Of a stretch of 21,012 nt of DNA, positions 16,630-21,012 are shown piece after piece (position 1 is the first letter of the stretch; every line of letters begins with the position of its first letter). The notes under the pieces are model-generated. The model searched no databases, was not told the origin of the DNA, and was given only the letters and a program-made list of their open reading frames with translations. The stretch comes from a virus: the IMG/VR virus record IMGVR_UViG_3300021438_000074, positions 1 to 21,012 of that record. One strand, given 5' to 3'. A program made the position numbers and the translations under genes.

Positions 16630-17924
16630 CTCATCCATGATAATGAACGTTGAGGCCGTTGCATTGGCCGCACTTTATCGAACAGGTCCTCGACCGCTAT
16701 GCACATCAGCCCGAACGCATCGGCGCCGTGGCTAGACCAGTCATGTTCCGGCCCGAGGCCGATGTTCCGCGCTTCGTCTTTCTTCTCGTGATACCAACCT
16801 AGCGCCTCTAACCCAGGCTCGGTAGTTTCTGAATTGAACCAGCAGGCCGGTAGCCAACGACGCACGGCCTCGATACGTTGCATCGCCGCCCCTTTACCCT
16901 GGTTTGGAACTACGAAGGTTTCGTAGCCGGCTTTTCTAAAAGCTGATTCGTAGCTGACCGCGAACACCTTGTCCTGTGTTGCGCCGTCATGCGGCAACCA
17001 GATATGCGATGTCCCCGGCGTATAACCATGCGATCTCATCCACTCGAGATGTGCTTGGATCGGTTGCCCCTGAACCTCATAGTAATCCAATACTCGTATT
17101 TCACGGCCAACGGTTTGAGCTACCCAAAACACGAACGCGTCAGCTTTGGCGCCCGTACCGCCTATATCAGCAAACAGTCGTATAGGTAGTAGCGGATCCG
17201 CCGCGACACGTGAGACACGGCCCGATTTACGTGCTCTCGCTAATTCGGCCGCAAAGTAGGCGCCCTCGTTAACAGTCACGTACCCGCCTTCCCAAATATG
17301 ATCGTATTGCGTTGGGTTATCACGTAGGCAATCTAGCCGCTCTTGATTCAGTACGTCAGGGAAAAATGGATTGTCTGACCAGTTCGCTCGCACAACGACC
17401 GCGCCGGTTGGTAGCACCGCGGAGCGCAGCATCTGATCAACGGGATCCTCTTTACGCCTCGGGTTCCATGAGAACCACAGTTCGGACTCGGGTGAACGGA
17501 TCGTTGGCCGCAGTAAACTCAGTGATCTAGTAGATAGCGTCTGCGCCTCTTCTACCCAGGCACGGCCAAACCCTTCTAGAGATTTTATAGACTCAGCGTT
17601 ATGGTCTTGCATGCCCTGAAACGTTATCACGCCGTCGCCGGGCGTTTGGATGACCTCGTTGAACACTTTGAAGCCGTCACGCTCACCTAGATTGAATTCT
17701 TGCAGCTTGTCTTCAATCAATCGCTTGCTTGACTCTTTCAGCGTTTTCTGAACCTCACGAATGCAAACGGCCCGCAATCCGCGAGCCATCATACAATCCT
17801 CTATCAGTTTTTCGGCGAAAAAGTGCGATTTGCCGGAGCCGCGCCCGCCGTGTGCACCTTTATACCGAGACGGTTGCAGCAAAGGCTTGAATGCCCGTGC
17901 CGTTTTGAAATTAATCGTTGCCAA
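16626..17924 (-). CDS. terL: Terminase large subunit (ATPase-nuclease)
   Basis: The protein packages DNA into the procapsid and cuts the concatemer. Walker A is HGGRGSGKS at residues 25-33, a Walker B-like RAWVEEA is at 121-127 (E125/E126 the likely catalytic acids), and a SWNP coupling motif is at 152-155. The C-terminal RNase H-like nuclease shows D253 in LFADIGGTGAKAD, then LPHDGATQD, and GADAFGLM with D402. The length (432) and motif order fit the PBSX-like terminase group. The start is TTG at 17924, since no ATG occurs until residue 45, beyond the Walker A motif; it overlaps the end of the small-subunit gene by 14 bases. All catalytic motifs are intact, so it should be active. Confidence 0.93.
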   Translation of the reverse strand: MATINFKTARAFKPLLQPSRYKGAHGGRGSGKSHFFAEKLIEDCMMARGLRAVCIREVQKTLKESSKRLIEDKLQEFNLGERDGFKVFNEVIQTPGDGVITFQGMQDHNAESIKSLEGFGRAWVEEAQTLSTRSLSLLRPTIRSPESELWFSWNPRRKEDPVDQMLRSAVLPTGAVVVRANWSDNPFFPDVLNQERLDCLRDNPTQYDHIWEGGYVTVNEGAYFAAELARARKSGRVSRVAADPLLPIRLFADIGGTGAKADAFVFWVAQTVGREIRVLDYYEVQGQPIQAHLEWMRSHGYTPGTSHIWLPHDGATQDKVFAVSYESAFRKAGYETFVVPNQGKGAAMQRIEAVRRWLPACWFNSETTEPGLEALGWYHEKKDEARNIGLGPEHDWSSHGADAFGLMCIAVEDLFDKVRPMQRPQRSLSWMS

Positions 17925-18405
17925 GCGGGTCGATTATCTCTCTGACGATTTTGTGCTCTACGGGACCGCCGCCAGCGCCAGTAACCTCTTGCGTCACTTT
18001 ATCGCCGTACTTTATTGGCCTGAGTTTTGCGGCTATCCATTTGCGCGCGTCTACCCTGAGCCGCGAGCGCGCGATACAGTCTGTGTCAACGCGTTTATTC
18101 CCGTTCTCATCGATATATGTGTCATTCTCTCCGTTGTCAGCGATATTTAGGATATCGTCAACCAATGCATCCGCTTGACTTTCGCGGGATTTCTCATAAC
18201 GGTCACTAAAATCTTTCCGGTTTTGTAGCCAGCGGAACACCATAGCTTTCGCCGGCATATGCTCCGCTTGACAGATGGCCCGCAGGCTTTCGCCATTAGC
18301 TATACGCTCGCAAATCTCGTCAGCGATCTCTTCGGTGTAGCCTGTTGGCCTTCCTTTTTTCCTTTTTATCAATTGCACACCGTAACGCTTGCCGTTGTCA
18401 CGCAC
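17911..18405 (-). CDS. terS: Terminase small subunit (DNA recognition)
   Basis: A basic N-terminus (KRKKGRPTGYTEEIADEICERI) leads into a helix-turn-helix-like segment (GESLRAICQAEHMPAKAMVFRWL), the DNA-binding pattern of Sf6-like small terminases. A helical oligomerisation region follows (RYEKSRESQADALVDDILNIA), and the C-terminus (EHKIVREIIDPLGND) would contact the large subunit. It overlaps terL by 14 bases. The start is uncertain: GTG at 18405 (used here, 164 residues), GTG at 18378, or TTG at 18372, which touches the stop codon of the preceding gene (TTGA) and would drop only the leading residues. None has a strong ribosome site. The recognised packaging site is not identifiable. Confidence 0.85.
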   Translation of the reverse strand: MRDNGKRYGVQLIKRKKGRPTGYTEEIADEICERIANGESLRAICQAEHMPAKAMVFRWLQNRKDFSDRYEKSRESQADALVDDILNIADNGENDTYIDENGNKRVDTDCIARSRLRVDARKWIAAKLRPIKYGDKVTQEVTGAGGGPVEHKIVREIIDPLGND

Positions 18406-18650
18406 ACTACGGACCGCGAACCGATGCTATAGCCGCTAGGACTGACCGTAGGCACGTCGTATTGTGTTACGCCACTGCCTAGGCTATACGAACCGTAAAC
18501 CGGAACAACGGGAACAGCTGGCACCGGTAAAGAGCCGTAGACCGCCGCCCCTGTTGTGTAGGTAGGAGGTTGGTACCCGTAGTTGTAATCATAACCAGCA
18601 GCGTATTTACTCATAACCACTAAACAGATCAATGTAAATAATTTTCCCAT
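18369..18650 (-). CDS. Small exported Tyr/Pro/Val-rich protein (93 aa)
   Basis: The ATG at 18650 has an excellent site (GAGGAGAAAATC upstream), which is why it is preferred over an upstream start at 18680. Residues 1-19 look like a signal peptide (MGKLFTLICLVVMSKYAAG) with a cleavage site before YDYNYG. The mature part is rich in Tyr, Pro, Val, Gly and Ser, with two cysteines near the end (VVCVTTASVTVCN) that could form a disulphide. No lipobox is evident. It lies between a cysteine-cluster gene and terS, with its end overlapping terS. Secreted proteins are unusual in a packaging operon; a periplasmic or envelope effect on the host is possible, but I do not recognise the family. Confidence 0.7.
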   Translation of the reverse strand: MGKLFTLICLVVMSKYAAGYDYNYGYQPPTYTTGAAVYGSLPVPAVPVVPVYGSYSLGSGVTQYDVPTVSPSGYSIGSRSVVCVTTASVTVCN

Positions 18651-18660
18651 GATTTTCTCC

Positions 18661-18831
18661 TCATTTCGATAGAATGTCAACAGCTTGTTCTGATTTTACC
18701 TGGAATTTCTTTATCTCATCCAGATCCGCAACCATGCGCTTACACAGCGAGCACACATGCACATCCACACCTATATCACGATCAAGTGTTGCGCACTCTC
18801 CGCAATCCCCGCACACTTCGATATAGCTCAT
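18661..18831 (-). CDS. Small cysteine-cluster (zinc-ribbon-like) protein (56 aa)
   Basis: A 56-residue frame starts at an ATG at 18831 that overlaps the stop of the preceding 62-residue gene (ATGA) and ends at a TGA that overlaps the ribosome site of the exported-protein gene. Cysteines sit at 7, 10, 13, 27 and 30, with His25 next to the last pair: CxxCxxC, 13 residues, then CxxC. Two CxxC knuckles of this type commonly bind one zinc ion. The remaining C-terminal part (KRMVADLDEIKKFQVKSEQA) is a likely helix. The reading frame, coupled start and spaced cysteines make it a real gene; the function is unknown, perhaps nucleic-acid or protein binding. Confidence 0.75.
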   Translation of the reverse strand: MSYIEVCGDCGECATLDRDIGVDVHVCSLCKRMVADLDEIKKFQVKSEQAVDILSK

Positions 18832-19016
18832 AGCACCCTCATCACTGTTAAAAGCCGCTTATCCTGATCATACCACGTGCGCAGTTTAATCCCGTTCCGT
18901 TTACCGTAGACACTAGCCGCGATTTGGGCGCGCTGTATCTGCCTACGACCTGCCAGTGGGAAACGTTTACTCGCGCCCAGTGCGATCTCCCTAAAATTGT
19001 AATCGTTGTATCCCAA
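18828..19016 (-). CDS. Small basic protein, first gene of the minus-strand block (62 aa)
   Basis: The start is a TTG at 19016 with a strong AAAGGGGG site about 6 bases upstream. The product is basic, with a likely helix-containing core (FPLAGRRQIQRAQIAASVYGKRNGIKLRTWYD) and a short end strand (KRLLTVMRVL). The alternation of AASVYGKRNGIKLRT resembles short phage proteins with a DNA-binding character, but I cannot name the family. It is the promoter-proximal gene of the rightmost part of the leftward operon, and its stop overlaps the next start as ATGA. Confidence 0.68.
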   Translation of the reverse strand: MGYNDYNFREIALGASKRFPLAGRRQIQRAQIAASVYGKRNGIKLRTWYDQDKRLLTVMRVL

Positions 19017-19046
19017 AATACCCCCTTTAATTTTGTATGAGATTCC

Positions 19047-19075
19047 AGCTTACTCCTGTTATTTTCATATGTCAA
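19047..19075 (-). promoter_or_regulatory. Candidate leftward promoter for the late block
   Basis: Minus strand: perfect TTGACA at 19075-19070, 17-base spacer, then TAAGCT (3/6 match to TATAAT). The -35 box is perfect but the -10 is weak, as expected if an activator or a different factor is needed. It lies about 30 bases before the TTG start at 19016. Confidence 0.45.
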
Positions 19076-19120
19076 ATTTTTATATGTTTATCAAAAATGT
19101 TTATTTTTAGTATTAACTCC

Positions 19121-19131
19121 CTCTATTACTC
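19121..19131. repeat. Left arm of an 11-bp inverted repeat
   Basis: CTCTATTACTC here is the exact reverse complement of GAGTAATAGAG at 19248-19258. The arms are about 116 bases apart and neither can be extended. Both lie in the divergent control region and could be paired operator sites. Confidence 0.55.
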
Positions 19132-19222
19132 GTGTGGTGATATTCGCTTTAGTGGCGTTCTTCGCTATTTGAAAATCCGTGAAATGCCGGTACGAACTTT
19201 ACCAGTCGTATATAAGTACTTG

Positions 19223-19247
19223 ATATATATATATATTTATATATAAA
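19223..19247. other. Pure A/T tract (possible DNA-unwinding element)
   Basis: Twenty-five consecutive A/T bases, mostly alternating TA, directly abut the right arm of the inverted repeat. Such tracts melt easily and are common at replication origins and promoters. No adjacent iterated initiator-binding repeats were found, so origin function is only a possibility. Confidence 0.4.
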
Positions 19248-19258
19248 GAGTAATAGAG
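19248..19258. repeat. Right arm of an 11-bp inverted repeat
   Basis: GAGTAATAGAG pairs exactly with the arm at 19121-19131. It is followed by further AGAG dinucleotides. The position directly at the end of the A/T tract suggests a protein-binding boundary rather than chance, but this is not proven. Confidence 0.55.
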
Positions 19259-19310
19259 AGAGATATAACATATTGAATTTTATACGGTTTTGTTAAACAC
19301 TCGAATTTAA

Positions 19311-19417
19311 CCAGCGAGGATGATAGAGGAGGGCGCCGAAACCCGCATGGACAGGCGTAGAGCACCAAGATGCTGAAGAATCCGGGTAATATACGGTAAT
19401 AACGCCCGAAAAACCGG
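19311..19417 (+). ncRNA. Candidate structured RNA: GC-rich island in AT-rich DNA
   Basis: About 107 bases are markedly GC-rich, while DNA on both sides is strongly AT-rich. Read on the plus strand, nested complementary segments are seen: GGGCG (19331-19335) with CGCCC (19403-19407), ACCCG (19341-19345) with CGGGT (19383-19387), and AGCA (19361-19364) with TGCT (19371-19374) around a 6-base loop. Purine-rich internal loops lie between the stems. No tRNA, known riboswitch or ribozyme was recognised with confidence. A tiny frame (ATG at 19320, 18 codons) also exists. The strand is not certain, because the stems would form on either one. It lies 150 bases before the first rightward gene, so a leader regulator, an antisense repressor or a replication element is possible. 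Confidence 0.4.
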
Positions 19418-19499
19418 AATTAAACATTTCTGTTATACATTACATTTATACTTATTTGGTGTTTGTTGTGTGGTATTACGCGTGCGTGATCGTTATTGT

Positions 19500-19528
19500 T
19501 TGACTTTTTAGAATACGCGTGAGATACT
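19500..19528 (+). promoter_or_regulatory. Rightward promoter for the 175-residue gene
   Basis: TTGACT at 19500-19505, 17-base spacer, GATACT at 19523-19528 (5/6 and 4/6 matches to sigma70 consensus). The expected start point is about 35 bases before the start codon at 19571, leaving a short leader that ends in the AAAGAGG ribosome site. Confidence 0.65.
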
Positions 19529-19570
19529 CTTTTATGTTTTTACAAAATTAAACATTAAAGAGGTTAAAAA

Positions 19571-20098
19571 ATGAAATGTATAATAGAAATCTCACTCGAT
19601 TTGGCGACAAAACTAGAATCTCACGGGTCAGACCCGATAAAAATACTGGAGAATAGCGTTCCGGCGGCGCCCCGTAAGCGTGAAACGTCCACTAGTAAAA
19701 ACGCGGTGTCTGTACTGTCGTCGCTGTTGTCCAAGGGGCCTGTGCTGTCGCAGATAGTCATGGAACGCGCAGTTAAAGCAGGTGTGTCGCGGCGCGCGCT
19801 GGCGCACGCGAAGAAAGATCTAAAGGTGGTCGTAGTAAAAAACGGATTCCGGGGGCGCTGGTCGTGGTCTATGCCGGATAGTGAAGTACGCGCTAGTTAT
19901 AATTCTAAAAAACGTGCGGCGTCTATTATGCTGGAGTTGTACGACGGTGTTGACTCCGTAGACATGAAAGATGTGTACCACAACCTGGCGGGCCACGGGA
20001 TCGCAGCGGATGTTGTAGACGCCGCCGTAGAGTTCCTAAACTGGAGTACCAGAGCTGAGGGTGGAACTATTTACCTGCAAACGCATAATTTATGTTGA
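19571..20098 (+). CDS. Winged-helix-type protein of the rightward block (175 aa)
   Basis: The ATG at 19571 follows AAAGAGG by about 8 bases. Residues 44-102 (SVLSSLLSKGPVLSQIVMER ... GVSRRALAHAKKDLKVVVVK ... GFRGRWSWSMP) closely follow the pattern of the small DNA-binding domain found at the C-terminus of RepA-like and primase-helicase AAA proteins (a winged helix with a W-x-W tail). Here it is not attached to an ATPase but preceded by a short basic N-terminus and followed by a second helical domain (about 112-165). It may act at a replication origin or as a transcription regulator of the divergent region just upstream. Domain resemblance is from memory of the family pattern; the second domain is unrecognised. 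Confidence 0.65.
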   Translation: MKCIIEISLDLATKLESHGSDPIKILENSVPAAPRKRETSTSKNAVSVLSSLLSKGPVLSQIVMERAVKAGVSRRALAHAKKDLKVVVVKNGFRGRWSWSMPDSEVRASYNSKKRAASIMLELYDGVDSVDMKDVYHNLAGHGIAADVVDAAVEFLNWSTRAEGGTIYLQTHNLC

Positions 20099-20122
20099 CA
20101 ACGTATGTAACGTATGTATAAT
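20095..20122 (+). promoter_or_regulatory. Consensus sigma70 promoter for the clamp-like gene
   Basis: TTGACA at 20095-20100 and TATAAT at 20117-20122 are both perfect, separated by 16 bases. The spacer and first -10 bases consist of a 9-bp direct repeat (ACGTATGTA twice, 20101-20118), and the -35 box lies inside the palindrome GTTGACAAC (20094-20102). The stop codon of the preceding gene is inside the -35 box. The repeat and palindrome could be operator sites. Confidence 0.88.
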
Positions 20123-20155
20123 TACTTTACATTCAACACAACAAGGGGACAAGAA

Positions 20156-20737
20156 ATGCGAGTAAGCCCAAAAACCATCCAAGCATTAACGCTGTTTGTA
20201 GCTGACAAAAAAGAGTTACGTAGCTATCTGAGAAGCATCAATTTTGAGTTGCAACTGGAAAGAACAATTCTGACTGCCACAAACGGCGTCGCCCTATTGA
20301 CGATATGTATCAACGAACCAAACGACAAAGAGGACACATTTAAAATCATGCCATGTTCGTTTATGAAATCGGAAATTGATTACGATGTTACTCGCGCAGA
20401 AGACGGGAAGGTATACATTGCGAACGGGTTAGCAAAAACCGAAGTGCCGCAAGATGGGCTAAAATACCCGGATTTTAGAAGGGTAATCCCAACCAAACAA
20501 GAAGAAAACCCGGTTCATAAAAGCTATGACCCAGAGTTGCTGATGTTATTCAAAAAAGCATCCAAACTTTTGTGCGGCACAAAATACCCAGTTGTTCACC
20601 CGAACGATATGGTTGACATCGGCCTGAGCAACGTGGTCGGGGTGCAAGCGCCGCTCAGGGTTGGGAATATAAAAAACGAGGACGTGCCGATAATCGATGT
20701 CGCTCCAGCATGGTTAGCCGTAGGGGAGAAAAAATAA
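20156..20737 (+). CDS. Sliding-clamp-like protein (193 aa)
   Basis: Start chosen at the ATG at 20156, which has AAGGGGAC upstream; an earlier in-frame ATG at 20114 falls inside the promoter and is not plausible. Residues 31-50 ([20 protein letters not shown]) and YPDFRRVIP at 104-112 match hallmarks of the DNA polymerase III beta (DnaN) fold, in which ATDG-type and YPDYRRVIP-type motifs recur in clamp domains. At 193 residues it is about half the length of a bacterial beta clamp (roughly 365), so it may form a ring from more subunits, or serve another role based on the same fold. It is followed by the pentapeptide-repeat gene with a TAATG overlap. A processivity role in phage replication is inferred. 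Confidence 0.7.
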   Translation: MRVSPKTIQALTLFVADKKELRSYLRSINFELQLERTILTATNGVALLTICINEPNDKEDTFKIMPCSFMKSEIDYDVTRAEDGKVYIANGLAKTEVPQDGLKYPDFRRVIPTKQEENPVHKSYDPELLMLFKKASKLLCGTKYPVVHPNDMVDIGLSNVVGVQAPLRVGNIKNEDVPIIDVAPAWLAVGEKK

Positions 20738-21012
20738 TGACAGTAAAAATACTCAACAGATCAGGCGAATTACTCGTTGAATATGATGTTGAAAATATTC
20801 GCGATGCCGACCTGACAGGTGCCGACCTGACGTGTGCCGACCTGAGGGGTGACGACCTGACGGGTGCCACCCTGGCGGGTGCCGCCCTGAGGAATGCCGA
20901 CCTGACGCGTGCCACCCTGGCGGGTGCCGCCCTGAGGGGTGTCGACCTGACAGGTGCCGACCTGACAGGTGCCGACCTGAGGGGTGTCGACCTGACAGGT
21001 GCCGACGTGACG
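20737..21012 (+). CDS. Pentapeptide-repeat protein (partial, runs off right edge)
   Basis: The ATG at 20737 overlaps the stop of the clamp-like gene (TAATG) and has GGGGAGA about 8 bases upstream. Residues 1-23 are a non-repetitive start ([20 protein letters not shown]). From residue 24 to the window end there are nearly 14 five-residue units of A-D-L-x-x type ([20 protein letters not shown]), the classic pentapeptide repeat, which folds as a right-handed quadrilateral beta-helix. Some members of this superfamily (MfpA, Qnr) mimic DNA and bind gyrase; whether this one does is unknown. The very regular 15-bp DNA repeat suggests recent expansion. Confidence 0.9.
   Translation, partial: MTVKILNRSGELLVEYDVENIRDADLTGADLTCADLRGDDLTGATLAGAALRNADLTRATLAGAALRGVDLTGADLTGADLRGVDLTGADVT
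20806..21012 (+). repeat. 15-bp tandem coding repeat (pentapeptide array)
   Basis: Nearly 14 copies of a 15-bp unit close to GCCGACCTGACRGGT run to the right edge. Copies differ mainly at the GAC/ACC/GCC codon and the ACR/AGG/GCG codon. Near-identity at synonymous positions indicates spread by unequal recombination or slippage rather than selection on protein alone. Confidence 0.9.

Larger units (their letters stand above)
19017..19570. other. Divergent control region between leftward and rightward genes
   Basis: No convincing gene is present in this 554-base stretch. It holds the leftward promoter candidate near 19070, an 11-bp inverted repeat, a pure A/T tract at 19223-19247, a GC-rich structured island near 19311-19417 and the rightward promoter at 19500-19528. 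The right third (19418-19500) is AT-rich with no clear element. A replication origin or transcription switch would fit, as inference. Confidence 0.6.

Noticed and set aside
18848-19075. Minus-strand frame of 75 codons overlapping the 62-residue gene
   Set aside because: Its start lies in the -35 box of the candidate promoter and it lacks a ribosome site; the overlapping frame starting at 19016 has a strong one.
19037-19246. Plus-strand frame of 69 codons in the control region
   Set aside because: No ribosome site, very AT-rich, ends in an artificial Ile-Tyr run read from the TA tract, and overlaps regulatory elements.
19320-19376. Short plus-strand frame (18 codons) inside the GC-rich island
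   Set aside because: The purine-rich GCGAGG touches the ATG with no spacing, the peptide is very short, and the structured-RNA reading explains the block better. A leader peptide is not excluded.
19373-19411. Hammerhead-like core pieces (CTGAAGA at 19373 and GAAA at 19408)
   Set aside because: The bases after CTGAAGA do not pair directly with those before GAAA to form stem II, and no stem I/III partners or cleavage triplet were found.
20655-20915. Minus-strand frame opposite the pentapeptide array
   Set aside because: It is the shadow of the 15-bp repeat and of the clamp gene end, with Arg/Ser/Ala repeats and no ribosome site.
20806-21012. CRISPR-like array
   Set aside because: The 15-bp units are contiguous without spacers and encode pentapeptide repeats in one frame.
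1-21012. tRNA genes, insertion sequences, integrase or attachment sites
   Set aside because: None was seen: no cloverleaf candidate with a TTCRA-type arm, no transposase or integrase motifs, and no flanking inverted repeats with target duplications. Lysogeny cannot be judged from this window.

Overview
The window is most likely part of the genome of a tailed double-stranded DNA phage (or a prophage) with a short-tailed, podovirus-like plan and P22-type head genes. This rests on a P22-like portal and coat protein with a scaffold between them, a terminase pair, a short adaptor followed by a long hub-like protein, three successive glycine/glutamine-rich internal (ejection-type) proteins, and the lack of any tape measure, sheath or tube gene. 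Nothing in the sequence fixes the host. The promoters match the bacterial sigma70 consensus and the Shine-Dalgarno sites are typical, so a Gram-negative proteobacterial host is a reasonable inference only. Protein families are assigned by reading motifs, not by a search.

Minus strand, read from right to left (19016 down to 1): one tightly packed late block. It opens with three small genes: a basic 62-residue protein, a 56-residue cysteine-cluster protein and an exported 93-residue protein. Then come the small and large terminase genes. A near-consensus promoter whose -35 box overlaps the terL stop codon leads into portal, scaffold, coat and a probable decoration protein. A strong intrinsic terminator follows, placed only 11 bases before the next gene. 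Beyond it lie a small protein, the adaptor, a fibre-like protein, a small coiled-coil protein, the hub/nozzle-like protein, several beta-rich accessory proteins, a protein made of five 21-residue repeats, a GNAT-like protein, the three ejection-type proteins, a small protein, and a fibre with a collagen-like section that runs off the left edge. Most neighbours overlap by 1 to 16 bases (TAATG, ATGA), which points to translational coupling.

Plus strand (19571 to the right edge): the start of a divergent, probably early or replication-linked block. It holds a winged-helix-type protein, a sliding-clamp-like protein behind a perfect TTGACA-16-TATAAT promoter, and a pentapeptide-repeat protein cut by the right edge.

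The divergent region (19017-19570) has no convincing gene. It contains two outward promoters, a pure A/T tract, an 11-bp inverted repeat about 116 bp apart, and a GC-rich island (about 19311-19417) that can form nested stems inside AT-rich DNA. This island is the best candidate in the window for something undescribed. A second regulatory signal is the palindrome GTTGWCAAC, which covers the -35 box of both the portal promoter and the clamp promoter.
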